Part shown: piece after piece, positions 56,077-64,000 of the stretch | How the letters are laid out: every line of letters begins with the position of its first letter | Numbering within the stretch: position 1 is the first letter of the stretch | Assembly: GCA_030537835.1 (NCBI GenBank) | Contig: JAUNVB010000003.1 | Span: 1-64,000, forward strand | Direction: 5' to 3' | DNA from: Andreesenia angusta | GTDB lineage: Bacteria > Bacillota > Clostridia > Tissierellales > Gottschalkiaceae | DNA length: 64,000 bases | Made by a program: the position numbers and the translations under genes | Notes under the pieces: model-generated | Told to the model about the DNA's origin: nothing | Seen by the model: only the letters and a program-made list of their open reading frames with translations | Databases searched by the model: none

Positions 56077-56840
56077 TATTTTTCCGCCTTTCTAAAGCCA
56101 TGTGAAAACTCAGGATCATAGAGAAGTGATCTATCGTATTCGCCTTCTAAGAATTTTCCAACTAGAATCTGAGCAAAATTCTTTATCCCTTCTTTTTCAA
56201 CCTTCTCTACAATATTATTTAATTTACCCTTTATAATCTTTTGATCCGGCCAAGTCGCCTTATATATAATAGCTATATCAATATCGTCAGAACCATAACC
56301 TCTTATTAGCTTTTCAACTACTCTATCTAAGCTCCCAACTGATAAGAATATAGCCATAGAAGCTTTATGTCTAGCTAACTTTTCTATATCCTCTTCTTCT
56401 GGTACAGGGGTTCTTCCTTCTATCCTAGTTATAATAACTGTCTGAGTTAGATTAGGTATTGTGAATTCTTTTTTTACAACAGAACAAGCCGCAGTAAATG
56501 AGCTAACCCCTGGAATGACTTCATAATCTATATCATTCTTGTCTAAAATATCCATCTGCTCCTTAATAGCACCATAAATAGATGGATCTCCAGTATGAAG
56601 TCTTACCACCATTTTACCTTCTTTTATACCATTAATAGATAAATTCATTACCTCTTCAAGCGTCATATCAGCAGAGCTATACTTTTCACAGTCTGATTTG
56701 CAAAAATCTAAATGCCCAGAAGAAACTAAAGAGCCCGTAAATATTACTATATCGGCAGATTCTAATAGTCTTCTTCCTTTTATCGTTATTAAATCCAGAT
56801 CTCCAGGTCCTGCACCTACAAAATAGAACAAAGAACTCAC
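56076..56840 (-). CDS. cbiF: Cobalt-precorrin-4 C11-methyltransferase CbiF/CobM
   Basis: A 254-residue SAM methyltransferase: FVGAGPGDLDLITIKGRRLL, VVRLHTGDPSIYGAIKEQMDIL and EVIPGVSSFTAACSVVKKEFTIPN, the last typical of CbiF. It methylates C11 of the corrin ring. It overlaps cbiL upstream and abuts cbiG. Confidence 0.95.
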   Translation of the reverse strand: MSSLFYFVGAGPGDLDLITIKGRRLLESADIVIFTGSLVSSGHLDFCKSDCEKYSSADMTLEEVMNLSINGIKEGKMVVRLHTGDPSIYGAIKEQMDILDKNDIDYEVIPGVSSFTAACSVVKKEFTIPNLTQTVIITRIEGRTPVPEEEDIEKLARHKASMAIFLSVGSLDRVVEKLIRGYGSDDIDIAIIYKATWPDQKIIKGKLNNIVEKVEKEGIKNFAQILVGKFLEGEYDRSLLYDPEFSHGFRKAEK

Positions 56841-57487
56841 TTCCTTCCAATTATTATAGACATATAATCATCTATCTTTAGCATTTCATCGATATCAGAT
56901 ATTATCTCTTCATCTATATGACTAACTCTTTTAATTAAATAAAATTTAAACTTCTTTTCTCTTAAAATCTCAATAATCTCTTTTTTTCTTCTATTACATT
57001 TAAATATACATACAGTCTCAACTTCATCTAATACAGCCTTAGGAGGAATACTATCTGTTATATATATAGACTCACTCTTAATTGCTAAAGGAATATTCAG
57101 TCTAGAAGCTGAAGCTGAGTAAGCATTTATTCCAGGAATAGTTTCAACCTTTATACCAAGAGTTTTTAGTTCTCTATATAGATATATATAAGTACTATAA
57201 GTCATCGGATCACCAAGTGTTATAAATGCAGCATTACCTTTTAACAGCTTCTCCTCAATATCTTTTGCAGCTTCTCTATATCTATTAGAATTATCCTCGC
57301 CCATAGGAAATTCTAATTCTATAATCTCTCTATCTTTTATATATTCTGATACTATATTCTTGGCCATAGAATTATCCTTACTCTTAGGTATGAATAAGTA
57401 TTCTGCTTCTTTTAAAATTCTTATAGCCTTTAAAGTTAAAAGTTCAGGATCACCTGGTCCAACCCCTATTCCATAGAATCTATTCAT
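56837..57487 (-). CDS. cbiL: Cobalt-precorrin-2 C20-methyltransferase CbiL/CobI
   Basis: A 216-residue SAM methyltransferase: FYGIGVGPGDPELLTLKAIRIL, YLFIPKSKDNSMAKNIV and LGDPMTYSTYIYLYRELK. This GDPMTYST block is typical of CbiL. It adds the C20 methyl that is later lost on ring contraction. It touches cbiT and overlaps cbiF. Confidence 0.95.
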   Translation of the reverse strand: MNRFYGIGVGPGDPELLTLKAIRILKEAEYLFIPKSKDNSMAKNIVSEYIKDREIIELEFPMGEDNSNRYREAAKDIEEKLLKGNAAFITLGDPMTYSTYIYLYRELKTLGIKVETIPGINAYSASASRLNIPLAIKSESIYITDSIPPKAVLDEVETVCIFKCNRRKKEIIEILREKKFKFYLIKRVSHIDEEIISDIDEMLKIDDYMSIIIGRK

Positions 57488-58032
57488 TATAATTCCCCCC
57501 TAACTATGAATATGGGGTTCTCAGCTAATAACATCTCGGCTTTAGTCCTGACTCTACTAGATTGGATTAAAGATATGTCAATCTTTTTTAAATTCTGCTT
57601 TTTTAATATATTGGTAAATAGATTTAAATTCTTTAAAGTTATAAAAGTTCCCAATATAATTCCACCTTCCTCAATTAGAGGAAGAACTTTCTTTAAAATT
57701 CCTTCCATCTGTTTTCCACTACCACCTATGAAAACCTTATCATATTTCCTATCTGGAATTATATCAGGAGCTTCTCCTTCTAATATCTCAATATCTACAG
57801 AATGCTTCTCTGAATTTTTCTTTATCAACTCTATTCCTTCTCTTTCTCTTTCAATCGATACCACTTTAGCTCCTAACTTTGCAGCTTGAATCGAAATAGA
57901 GCCAGTACCTGCTCCTATATCTAAAAGTTCATCACCAATTTGTATATTCATATTAGCCATTATAAGAGCCCTTATCTCGAATTTAGTCATAGGAATCTCA
58001 CCTCTAATGAACTGTTCATCTCTAATCCACAT
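57487..58032 (-). CDS. cbiT: Cobalt-precorrin-6B C15-methyltransferase/decarboxylase CbiT
   Basis: A 181-residue class I SAM methyltransferase: GEIPMTKFEIRALIMANM and LLDIGAGTGSISIQAAKLGAKVVSIERE, followed by VFIGGSGKQMEGIL. The PMTK opening is characteristic of CbiT, the C-terminal half of CobL. The ATG at 58032 has GGTGG upstream. It works together with CbiE encoded next to it. Confidence 0.9.
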   Translation of the reverse strand: MWIRDEQFIRGEIPMTKFEIRALIMANMNIQIGDELLDIGAGTGSISIQAAKLGAKVVSIEREREGIELIKKNSEKHSVDIEILEGEAPDIIPDRKYDKVFIGGSGKQMEGILKKVLPLIEEGGIILGTFITLKNLNLFTNILKKQNLKKIDISLIQSSRVRTKAEMLLAENPIFIVRGEL

Positions 58033-58630
58033 CAATATCCACCACCACTACAGAAAGATTAAACAAACCAAATCTATCTCCAATATTTTTCTCTTCGATT
58101 AATTCATCTTCATATGATAAATTCGCTCCTATAGTCATCTTACCTCTAAACTCTCTATCAAATAATCCCTTAGATATCGAATCTACAGTATTTATCTTAT
58201 CCGTCAATAGAAAATAAGATCTGCCTTTTTCAAATCTTGAGAAATCTATATCTCTACCGTGAAAACTCATAGAAATTATATCATTATAGTTTCTTTTCAA
58301 TCTACTCATCATATATTGAAGTGATGAAATTCCGGTTATTACTCTATCTATACTTATATTATTTCTTATTAAATAATCATTTATGCCGTAATAGCAGGGA
58401 TCTCCAGAAGCTAAAATTACAATCTTTTTCTCATTTTCTTCTTCTAAAAATCTCTTTATATCTTCTATCTTCCTCACTATTTTTATATCTTCTCTCAAAT
58501 CTGATATAGAGTTTGCAACTCTACCAAAGGATATTATTATATCTGCTCTGATAATAGTATCCATTGCTTCTTCTGTAAGATATTTTAAATCGCCAGGCCC
58601 AATGCCAACTAATTCTATGCAATTACTCAA
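58022..58630 (-). CDS. cbiE: Cobalt-precorrin-7 C5-methyltransferase CbiE
   Basis: A 202-residue SAM methyltransferase: ELVGIGPGDLKYLTEEAMDTI, VILASGDPCYYGINDYLI and VITGISSLQYMMSRLKRNYND. The TTG at 58630 was preferred because AGGTGG is 9 bases upstream, though a longer frame to 58675 overlaps cbiD. Its end overlaps the cbiT start. Confidence 0.85.
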   Translation of the reverse strand: MSNCIELVGIGPGDLKYLTEEAMDTIIRADIIISFGRVANSISDLREDIKIVRKIEDIKRFLEEENEKKIVILASGDPCYYGINDYLIRNNISIDRVITGISSLQYMMSRLKRNYNDIISMSFHGRDIDFSRFEKGRSYFLLTDKINTVDSISKGLFDREFRGKMTIGANLSYEDELIEEKNIGDRFGLFNLSVVVVDIDVD

Positions 58631-58658
58631 AATTACATTCCACCTCAATCCATATAGA

Positions 58659-59729
58659 TTAAGAGATGACGCCATATTCCATAGAGTATATTATCACTTC
58701 AATATCATAATCTTCATCCTTCATATATGTTTTAACTCTTTTTATACAGCCATCTCTCATATCCTCTATTAAATCCATCTTATCCTCAGATTTTAAATAC
58801 TTAATAACCTCTTCGGAAGTTCTAAATTTCTTTATATCATTTATGGCTTTAAAATCTCCTCTAAGACCTAGATAGTATATAAATGCTTCTATTCTCATAT
58901 CACATATTTTAGAATGAGTATTAAATGCTCCTAAAGATAGTTTTGAGAATTTCCCAATATGACCTAATAATATTATCTTATCTATACCCTTCATCTGACA
59001 GTAGAGAACCGACTCACCTACAAAATTAGCTATTTGAACACCTTTCAAATCAGGAAAGAGTTCATTGCCCAATTTTTCTCCATAATTCCCAGGATATAGA
59101 ACTATACTATTTCTTTTATCCGATACTATATTATCTATCTCCATAAAAATACATTTTTTAAACGCATCTTCACTCATAGGCTCAACTATCCCAGTCGTCC
59201 CTATTATAGATATGCCATCTAATATTCCTATATTCTGATTAAAAGTCTTCTTTCCTATTTCTCTACCTTTAGGAACTATTATCTCTATATCATATCCTGA
59301 ATTTGATATAGATTTTATTTCTGATTCTATCATCTTTCTAGGTGCAGGATTTATAGCTGCATCTCCAGACTTTCCCCAGAATCCATCTATAGTAATTCTT
59401 CCTACACCTTCTCCACCATCTATATTTATATTATTGTCAATACGTCTTTTTGCTTTTGCTATTATCTCTAGTCCATCTGTAATATCCGGATCGTCTCCTG
59501 CATCTTTTTTAACAGCCGCAATTGCATGATTTCCAGTCTTTTCAGTCCATTCAATATCTATCTTCAACTCTATCCCTTTAGGAGTGTCAATACTTATGAA
59601 ATCTGTGTCAAGTCTTCCTTCTAATAACAGAACTGCTGCTTTAGAAGCAGCAGTTGCACAACTACCAGTAGTATATCCACATCTCAATTTCTTTCCGTCT
59701 TTAACTATATACAGATCTAATTCTCTCAT
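58659..59729 (-). CDS. cbiD: Cobalt-precorrin-5B C1-methyltransferase CbiD
   Basis: A 356-residue protein. RCGYTTGSCATAASKAA is the family opening; VGRITIDGFWGKSGDAAINPAPRKMI and IGTTGIVEPMSEDAF are core segments, and LGHIGKFSKLSLGAFNTHSK is near the C-terminal third. It methylates C1 in the anaerobic pathway. It is encoded next to cbiC and cbiE. Confidence 0.95.
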   Translation of the reverse strand: MRELDLYIVKDGKKLRCGYTTGSCATAASKAAVLLLEGRLDTDFISIDTPKGIELKIDIEWTEKTGNHAIAAVKKDAGDDPDITDGLEIIAKAKRRIDNNINIDGGEGVGRITIDGFWGKSGDAAINPAPRKMIESEIKSISNSGYDIEIIVPKGREIGKKTFNQNIGILDGISIIGTTGIVEPMSEDAFKKCIFMEIDNIVSDKRNSIVLYPGNYGEKLGNELFPDLKGVQIANFVGESVLYCQMKGIDKIILLGHIGKFSKLSLGAFNTHSKICDMRIEAFIYYLGLRGDFKAINDIKKFRTSEEVIKYLKSEDKMDLIEDMRDGCIKRVKTYMKDEDYDIEVIIYSMEYGVIS

Positions 59730-59731
59730 TT

Positions 59732-60355
59732 TTATCTTTCCACAAGCATATACATTAATGCATTTATAATTGAAGCAGCAACATTACTACCACCCTTATT
59801 TCCTACTGTAGTTATAGTCGGAATATTAAAATTTCTTATATACTCTTTAGACTCGGCCGCTCCTACAAAGCCTACTGGTACAGCTATTACGATCGAAGGC
59901 TTTATCTTTTCATCCTCAATTAGCTCCCCAATTCTATATAGAGCTGTCGGTGCATTTCCAACTAGATATATATCTGCACCTAATTCTGCTGAAAAATCTA
60001 TAGCTGCCATAGAGCGCGTTATTCCTTTTTCTTTAGATATCTTATAGACCTCTTCCCTATCTATATAGTTTTCAACTGTACAATTTAATTTCTCTAAAGC
60101 TTTTTTATTTATTCCTGAAAATGCCATCTTCGTATCTGTAATTATCTTCGCTCCACTTTTTAGTTTTTCTTTAGCTATTTCTATTGGATTATTTTTAAAT
60201 TTAACTATATTTTCATAATCATAATCCCCTGTAGTATGAATAGTCCTCATAACTACTTTCAATTCATCTTCATTAAATCTTTCTTTATCTATCATATGAG
60301 CCCCTATTATCTCAAAGCTCCTATCTTCTATTTTTGTTGGATTTTTTATATACAA
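59732..60355 (-). CDS. cbiC: Cobalt-precorrin-8 methylmutase CbiC
   Basis: A 207-residue methylmutase that moves a methyl from C11 to C12 to give cobyrinate. MRTIHTTGDYDYENIVKF holds the catalytic His, and VIAVPVGFVGAAESKEYI is the other hallmark. The start is TTG at 60355, seven bases after AAGGAG and inside the end of cbiX. Confidence 0.95.
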   Translation of the reverse strand: MYIKNPTKIEDRSFEIIGAHMIDKERFNEDELKVVMRTIHTTGDYDYENIVKFKNNPIEIAKEKLKSGAKIITDTKMAFSGINKKALEKLNCTVENYIDREEVYKISKEKGITRSMAAIDFSAELGADIYLVGNAPTALYRIGELIEDEKIKPSIVIAVPVGFVGAAESKEYIRNFNIPTITTVGNKGGSNVAASIINALMYMLVER

Positions 60356-60723
60356 ACTTTATCTCCTTCCGCTCTATCTTTTAATATTTCTACTAATTTA
60401 TCGTCATAACCTATTGGAGACGCAAATTCTATCTCTAAGCCCTCATGCTCTTCTTTTTTAGCACGAAGTATCTCCGGAATATCGTTTAATATATGAATAC
60501 CTGGAAATAAGAAATATGGAAGCACTACTATTTTCCTAACTCCTTTTTCATACATATTATCCACTGTTTCTGGTATCAGGGGCTCTGAAAGCTCCATAAA
60601 ACAGCCCTCGACTATATCCTCTTTCATCTTTTCTCTTAATTTGCTAACAGTTTCTTGAAATATCTCCTTTGTTCCCTTAGCTCTACTACCATGTCCAATA
60701 ACTAAAACACCCTTCAATCTCAT
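60346..60723 (-). CDS. cbiX: Short-form sirohydrochlorin cobaltochelatase CbiX
   Basis: A 125-residue single-domain chelatase: GVLVIGHGSRAKGTKEIF carries the first metal-binding His, and VLPYFLFPGIHILNDIPEIL the second. It inserts cobalt into sirohydrochlorin as a homodimer. It begins right after the cbiQ stop, so cobalt import and insertion are made together. Confidence 0.9.
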   Translation of the reverse strand: MRLKGVLVIGHGSRAKGTKEIFQETVSKLREKMKEDIVEGCFMELSEPLIPETVDNMYEKGVRKIVVLPYFLFPGIHILNDIPEILRAKKEEHEGLEIEFASPIGYDDKLVEILKDRAEGDKVCI

Positions 60724-61422
60724 CTATCCTTTCAATATAATAATTAATAATAAGCTATTGTATAAAAATCCTGTAATTAATAATTTCGTCGATTCTCTTT
60801 TTTCTATCTCAGAAAACTTGAGTTCACCTCTATATCCTCTACTGATCAGTGAATTCTCTATATCTTTCCACTTCATCATCGAATTAATGAATAGTACACC
60901 TAATAATTTAGCATAGTTCTTAATTTTTTCACTATTTTTACTGAATCCAAGTCTCGACTCCATAGCATACCTTATTCTTCGATACTCATCTTCTATCATT
61001 ATTAGAAACCTAATCATAGTTCTTGCAATTTCTGAAAATTCCTTCAAAAAATTTATTTTATGAAATTCATAAAAGATATATTCTAATGGTGTCGTAGTGC
61101 TAAATAAAAATATAGATGAAACTGAAGATATAGACCTAAATATTATTGTCAATGCTTTATTCATCTGACCATCTAATAATAGTGGTATCATTCCCATTAT
61201 TATAAAAAGAGAAACTCCTCTTATAAATCTTCTATAGATTTTAAAAGGAATTTCTAATCTATTTATCATAAAGATACAAAATAATATATTCATAAGTGAA
61301 GGTATAATAGATTCGGTAAATCCTAAAATTATTATTGGAAGAATAAAAACTAAGAGCTTTTCTTTTATTCTGTTTTCGCTAAGAATATTTATCTTCGATA
61401 AATTAATTATTATTCTTAGCAC
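60724..61422 (-). CDS. cbiQ: Cobalt ECF transporter transmembrane protein CbiQ
   Basis: A 232-residue membrane protein of the EcfT/CbiQ family. The coupling motifs are AMESRLGF and SLISRGYRGEL near residues 165 and 205. It would couple CbiMN to an ATPase; none (CbiO) is encoded in this operon. It overlaps the cbiN end by about 20 bases. Confidence 0.85.
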   Translation of the reverse strand: MLRIIINLSKINILSENRIKEKLLVFILPIIILGFTESIIPSLMNILFCIFMINRLEIPFKIYRRFIRGVSLFIIMGMIPLLLDGQMNKALTIIFRSISSVSSIFLFSTTTPLEYIFYEFHKINFLKEFSEIARTMIRFLIMIEDEYRRIRYAMESRLGFSKNSEKIKNYAKLLGVLFINSMMKWKDIENSLISRGYRGELKFSEIEKRESTKLLITGFLYNSLLLIIILKG

Positions 61423-61681
61423 CTTTCATCACACCTATTACATATCCTATTATTATCCCGCCTATTGCAGCTTGAATCGCAAATATAGCAGATTCAATCT
61501 CTCCTGATGGCGGCTCCCATATATGTTCAAACCACGGCTCATAATCTGGATCTATTTCCATAACTATATCTTCTGCTTTATCATCTGCGCCTTCTAAATC
61601 TCCATTATTAGCTCCAATAATCAGAGATGCAAGTATTAATGCTATTAGTATAATAGTAAGAACTATATTTCTATTTCTCAT
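61403..61681 (-). CDS. cbiN: Cobalt transport protein CbiN
   Basis: A 92-residue protein with two membrane helices (NIVLTIILIALILASLIIG and IFAIQAAIGGIIIGYVIGVM) joined by an acidic loop, EDIVMEIDPDYEPWFEHIWEPP, typical of CbiN. It helps CbiM load cobalt. It overlaps cbiM and cbiQ. Confidence 0.9.
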   Translation of the reverse strand: MRNRNIVLTIILIALILASLIIGANNGDLEGADDKAEDIVMEIDPDYEPWFEHIWEPPSGEIESAIFAIQAAIGGIIIGYVIGVMKGAKNNN

Positions 61682-62405
61682 CGTACTGCACCTCCATCAA
61701 TCTATCTAGATCAGATTTAGAATATTTTTCTATTATATTAAAAAGAAATACTGTTAATATTCCTTCTGCTATCGCAAGCGGTATCTGAGTTATGGCAAAA
61801 ACCGCTCCAAACTTCTCAACTGATGCCAATATACCACCTGTTACTGATGGAAAAGCTATTCCTAATTGTAAAGAGGTTATAACATAAGTTAAAAGATCGC
61901 CTAAAGCTGCTGCTAAAAATATCGCTATATTCTTATTCTTTTTTCTAAATAGCTTATAAACTAAAAATGCTACTATTGGACCTATTATTCCCATAGAAAA
62001 AGTATTTGCTCCTAATGTTGTAAGTCCACCATGTGCTAAGAATATGGCTTGAAATAATAATACTATAACTCCAATTACAGTCATTATATAAGGTCCTAAT
62101 ACTATTGCTCCGAATCCTACCCCTGTAGGGTGCGAACAACTGCCTGTTACAGATGGCAATTTTAATGCAGATAGTACGAAACAATACGCTCCTGCTAATG
62201 CTATAAATAAATTCGTATTTTTACTCTTTTGATTTATATTTTTTAAATCTCTAATTCCTAATATAAAGAATGGTATGCATATTATAAAGTAAATTAATGC
62301 ATGTGATATCGGAAGCACTCCTTCAGCAATATGCATAGCATAAGAATTATTAGATATAAGCATAAAGGCTATTAAAAAATATAAAGTCTTTAATTTTTGC
62401 TTCAA
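61671..62405 (-). CDS. cbiM: Cobalt ECF transporter S component CbiM
   Basis: A 244-residue membrane protein. After a signal-like segment comes MHIAEGVLPISHALIYF, whose Met-His supplies the N-terminal cobalt site after processing of the leader. GSCSHPTGVGFGAIVLGP and AHGGLTTLGANTFSMGIIGP are the family core. The start is TTG at 62405 with GAGGAG before it. It is the first gene behind the cobalamin riboswitch. Confidence 0.95.
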   Translation of the reverse strand: MKQKLKTLYFLIAFMLISNNSYAMHIAEGVLPISHALIYFIICIPFFILGIRDLKNINQKSKNTNLFIALAGAYCFVLSALKLPSVTGSCSHPTGVGFGAIVLGPYIMTVIGVIVLLFQAIFLAHGGLTTLGANTFSMGIIGPIVAFLVYKLFRKKNKNIAIFLAAALGDLLTYVITSLQLGIAFPSVTGGILASVEKFGAVFAITQIPLAIAEGILTVFLFNIIEKYSKSDLDRLMEVQYDEK

Positions 62406-62464
62406 TTAATATTCTCCTCTATAATATTTTTTGAAGCTCTTAAAGCTTTCACTTCCCACCGAAG

Positions 62465-62646
62465 CTATTTGCATAGATTAAAAGGCAGGTCTCCTGGCTT
62501 ATGATTCATCCTCCTCTTTCCTTCCCAGTTTCCCAGTGGCTATAAAGATTCGTCATCAAATACAGTAGCGGGGGCTGCATCGGATTCTAACCGATTTCCC
62601 TATTAAATTAAAAAAATATCAATACCTTAAAACCTCATTCACTTAT
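62465..62646 (-). ncRNA. Cobalamin riboswitch (AdoCbl/B12 element)
   Basis: The minus strand carries the hallmark pieces in order: ATAGGGAAATCGGTTAGA-type opening, CAGCCCCCGCTACTG, GCCACTGG (62534-62540) and the B12 box AGCCAGGAGACCTGCC (62484-62499). A loop after the box and the ribosome site of cbiM at about 62410-62418 can plausibly be masked. No clear T-run terminator follows, so control is likely on translation. It should shut off cobalt import and corrin synthesis when cobalamin is plentiful. Confidence 0.95.
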
Positions 62647-62652
62647 AATCAA

Positions 62653-62682
62653 ATTATAACCATATCTTCTGCCCTCTGTCAA
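62653..62682 (-). promoter_or_regulatory. Promoter of the cbi operon
   Basis: The minus strand has TTGACA (62677-62682), an 18-base spacer and TATAAT (62653-62658). It predicts a start near 62646, just before the riboswitch. Confidence 0.8.
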
Positions 62683-62780
62683 TTGAGCAAAATTATGTCT
62701 ATACTGTCTTTTCTTATACTAAGTTTATTAAAATTAGTATATAATTATATTCAAAACTTATATTTGAAAGAAGGTATATT

Positions 62781-63560
62781 ATGGAAATCATAAAATATGA
62801 AGATGTCTTCTTCATAAGAGATGGTAGAAAAATATTAAATAATATAAATTGGACTGTAAATCGAGGTGAAAATTGGGCAATACTAGGACTTAATGGCTCG
62901 GGAAAATCTAGTATAATAAATATGTTAAATGCTTATGAATCCCCTACTATGGGAAGTCTTTATGTCTTTGGTAAAAGATTTGGTTCATATAATTGGTCAA
63001 ATATAAAATCGAGAATTGGCTTTGTAAGTAATACTTTGAATAGATTCATAAATACTTTAAATAGCCAAAAAGTGGAAAATATTGTATTAAGTGGAAAATA
63101 TAGTTCGATAGGCCTTTATAAGGATATAGAAGAAACTGATATTGAAAAAGCAAATGAGCTTATAAGAAATTTTAGATTAGAGCATGTGAAAAACAATAGA
63201 TATAATACTCTATCTCAAGGTGAACAGAGACTATCTCTCCTTTCAAGAGCATTCATGAACTCTCCTGATATATTAGTATTAGATGAACCTTGTTCAGGCT
63301 TAGATATTAGAGCAAGAGAAACTCTTCTATCTGCTTTAGAAGAACAAGTTAAAAAGACAAATTCTAATATAATATATATAACTCATCAAATTGAAGAGAT
63401 AGCTCCATTCATAACTCATATAGCTTTACTATATAATGGTGAAATAATTGATCAAGGTCCTAAAAAAGAAGTTCTAACTGAACAGAATCTATCTAAAGTT
63501 TATTGTGTCAATATAGAACTCAGTTGGAGAAATGATAGACCTTGGATAGTGGTAGTATAA
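62781..63560 (+). CDS. Orphan ABC transporter ATP-binding protein (YlmA/ModF-like)
   Basis: A 259-residue single ATPase: Walker A GLNGSGKSS, Q-loop region RIGFVSNTLN, signature LSQGEQRLSLLSRAF (Gln instead of the second Ser-Gly) and Walker B ILVLDEPCSGLD, with THQIEE for the switch His. The tail ELSWRNDRPWIVV is unlike CbiO and resembles YlmA/ModF-type ATPases. No permease lies next to it. It could serve ModB (40797) or another importer. The ATG follows GAAAGAAGG. Confidence 0.75.
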   Translation: MEIIKYEDVFFIRDGRKILNNINWTVNRGENWAILGLNGSGKSSIINMLNAYESPTMGSLYVFGKRFGSYNWSNIKSRIGFVSNTLNRFINTLNSQKVENIVLSGKYSSIGLYKDIEETDIEKANELIRNFRLEHVKNNRYNTLSQGEQRLSLLSRAFMNSPDILVLDEPCSGLDIRARETLLSALEEQVKKTNSNIIYITHQIEEIAPFITHIALLYNGEIIDQGPKKEVLTEQNLSKVYCVNIELSWRNDRPWIVVV

Positions 63561-63568
63561 GTAAAAAA

Positions 63569-63588
63569 AGAGGTTAAGATTAACCTCT
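63569..63588. terminator. Bidirectional terminator between orphan ATPase and apt
   Basis: AGAGGTTAAGATTAACCTCT is a near-perfect palindrome with A/T runs on both sides, serving the ATPase gene and the convergent apt gene. Confidence 0.85.
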
Positions 63589-63600
63589 TTTTTTATCATA

Positions 63601-64000
63601 TCAATATTTTATAATAGATTCTATTTTATACCCTTCTAACTCGTCTCTTCCATGTAAATCTTCAAGTTCTATCAAGAAAAGACAGGCTTCTACTATACCT
63701 CCAAGCTTTTCTATCATTTTTATAGTAGCTAGAGCCGTCCCTCCTGTCGCTAGTAAATCATCTACTACTAATACCTTCTGCCCTTTTTTAATCGCATCCT
63801 TATGCATCTCAAGCTTATCTGTACCGTATTCTAATGAATATTCATAATGTATTGTCTCTGCTGGAAGTTTTCCTGGTTTTCTAACTGGTACAAATCCAGC
63901 TCCTATCTCATAAGCTAAAGGGGCTCCAAATATGAATCCTCTAGCTTCCATACCAACTACTATATCTATATCGTATCCTGATATCTCTGCTAATTGCTTT
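63601..64000 (-). CDS. apt: Adenine phosphoribosyltransferase, C-terminal part (cut by window edge)
   Basis: The visible 130 or so residues match Apt: the stretch [20 protein letters not shown], then [14 protein letters not shown] and the PRPP-binding loop [14 protein letters not shown], followed by [14 protein letters not shown]. It salvages adenine to AMP with PRPP. An internal Met at 63951 could look like a start, but the frame is open and family-like upstream to the window end, so the start lies beyond 64000. Confidence 0.9.
   Translation of the reverse strand, partial: KQLAEISGYDIDIVVGMEARGFIFGAPLAYEIGAGFVPVRKPGKLPAETIHYEYSLEYGTDKLEMHKDAIKKGQKVLVVDDLLATGGTALATIKMIEKLGGIVEACLFLIELEDLHGRDELEGYKIESIIKY

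Larger units (their letters stand above)
62406..62780. other. Divergent intergenic stretch between cbiM and the orphan ATPase
   Basis: It holds the cbi promoter and cobalamin riboswitch on the minus strand. On the plus side there is a GAAAGAAGG ribosome site and AT-rich sequence with a possible TATAAT near 62740. No gene is supported. Confidence 0.8.

Noticed and set aside
62781-63560. The ATPase as the missing CbiO
   Set aside because: It is divergent from cbiM, lies outside riboswitch control, has a changed signature (LSQGEQ) and a YlmA/ModF-like tail rather than a CbiO sequence.
1-64000. CRISPR arrays, rRNA or tRNA genes
   Set aside because: No regularly spaced direct repeats, rRNA-like sequence or tRNA cloverleaf were recognised on either strand while reading; a computed scan was not possible.

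Overview
The window is about 64 kb of a low-GC, anaerobic Firmicute chromosome. ATA and AGA codons are common, starts are often TTG or GTG with strong GGAGG-type ribosome sites, and terminators are stem-loops followed by T runs. Gene content (de novo corrinoid synthesis, corrinoid methyl transfer, a molybdopterin oxidoreductase, a double-cubane-cluster reductase, FeoAB) points to Clostridia or Tissierellia; the species cannot be named from sequence alone. No rRNA, tRNA or CRISPR array was recognised.

Layout. (1) 1-177: the end of an IS3-like insertion sequence. (2) 195-16739: two paralogous copies of one gene set, all on the minus strand: an AraC regulator, two ABC half-transporters of exporter fold, an ECF S component of the MptD/Trep_Strep type, an EcfT and a double-domain EcfA. 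A MATE efflux gene ends the second copy. The set resembles siderophore or haem uptake loci (YbtA/YbtPQ; streptococcal SiaDE-SiaFGH). (3) 16942-18097: decayed accessory genes: a truncated Abi_2/AbiF-type gene behind its own promoter and a small structured RNA, and a frameshifted ClbS/DfsB-type gene. (4) 18337-22783: RlmD, a C39-type lipoprotein and a DUF4091 protein. (5) 22972-30250: a molybdopterin oxidoreductase, a corrinoid-activating ferredoxin/ASKHA protein, a MtaA-like methyltransferase and a convergent corrinoid protein, followed by a double-cubane protein with its activator. (6) 30260-40034: aminopeptidase P, the feoA-feoA-feoB operon with its small Cys-rich partner, metH, a nitroreductase and a small membrane protein. 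(7) 40058-42541: molybdate-type binding protein and permease plus a DUF364 protein, with no ATPase. (8) 42660-50530: hem/cobalamin operon 1. (9) 50709-55003: class I aldolase, a split YeeE/YedE transporter, a choloylglycine-hydrolase-family enzyme with a zinc-ribbon partner, and a DUF202 protein. (10) 55024-62405: the cbi operon behind a cobalamin riboswitch, then a divergent orphan ABC ATPase and the adenine phosphoribosyltransferase gene cut by the window edge.

How it fits together. The two hem/cbi operons supply a nearly continuous anaerobic route from glutamyl-tRNA to cobyrinate. CbiMNQ brings in cobalt, and CbiX inserts it. The products that need the cofactor are also here: MetH and the corrinoid methyl-transfer module. 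ModAB supplies molybdate or tungstate, plausibly for the oxidoreductase at 22972. Feo and the twin ECF/ABC loci fit iron or haem acquisition. CbiMNQ and ModAB each lack the dedicated ATPase that normally lies beside them.

Most notable leads: the Mo-enzyme/corrinoid module, the AbiF-like RNA-plus-gene remnant, the twin ECF/ABC loci, and the ATPase-less molybdate operon with a palindrome just downstream of its promoter. All functions are read from sequence motifs and remembered family knowledge; no search was run.
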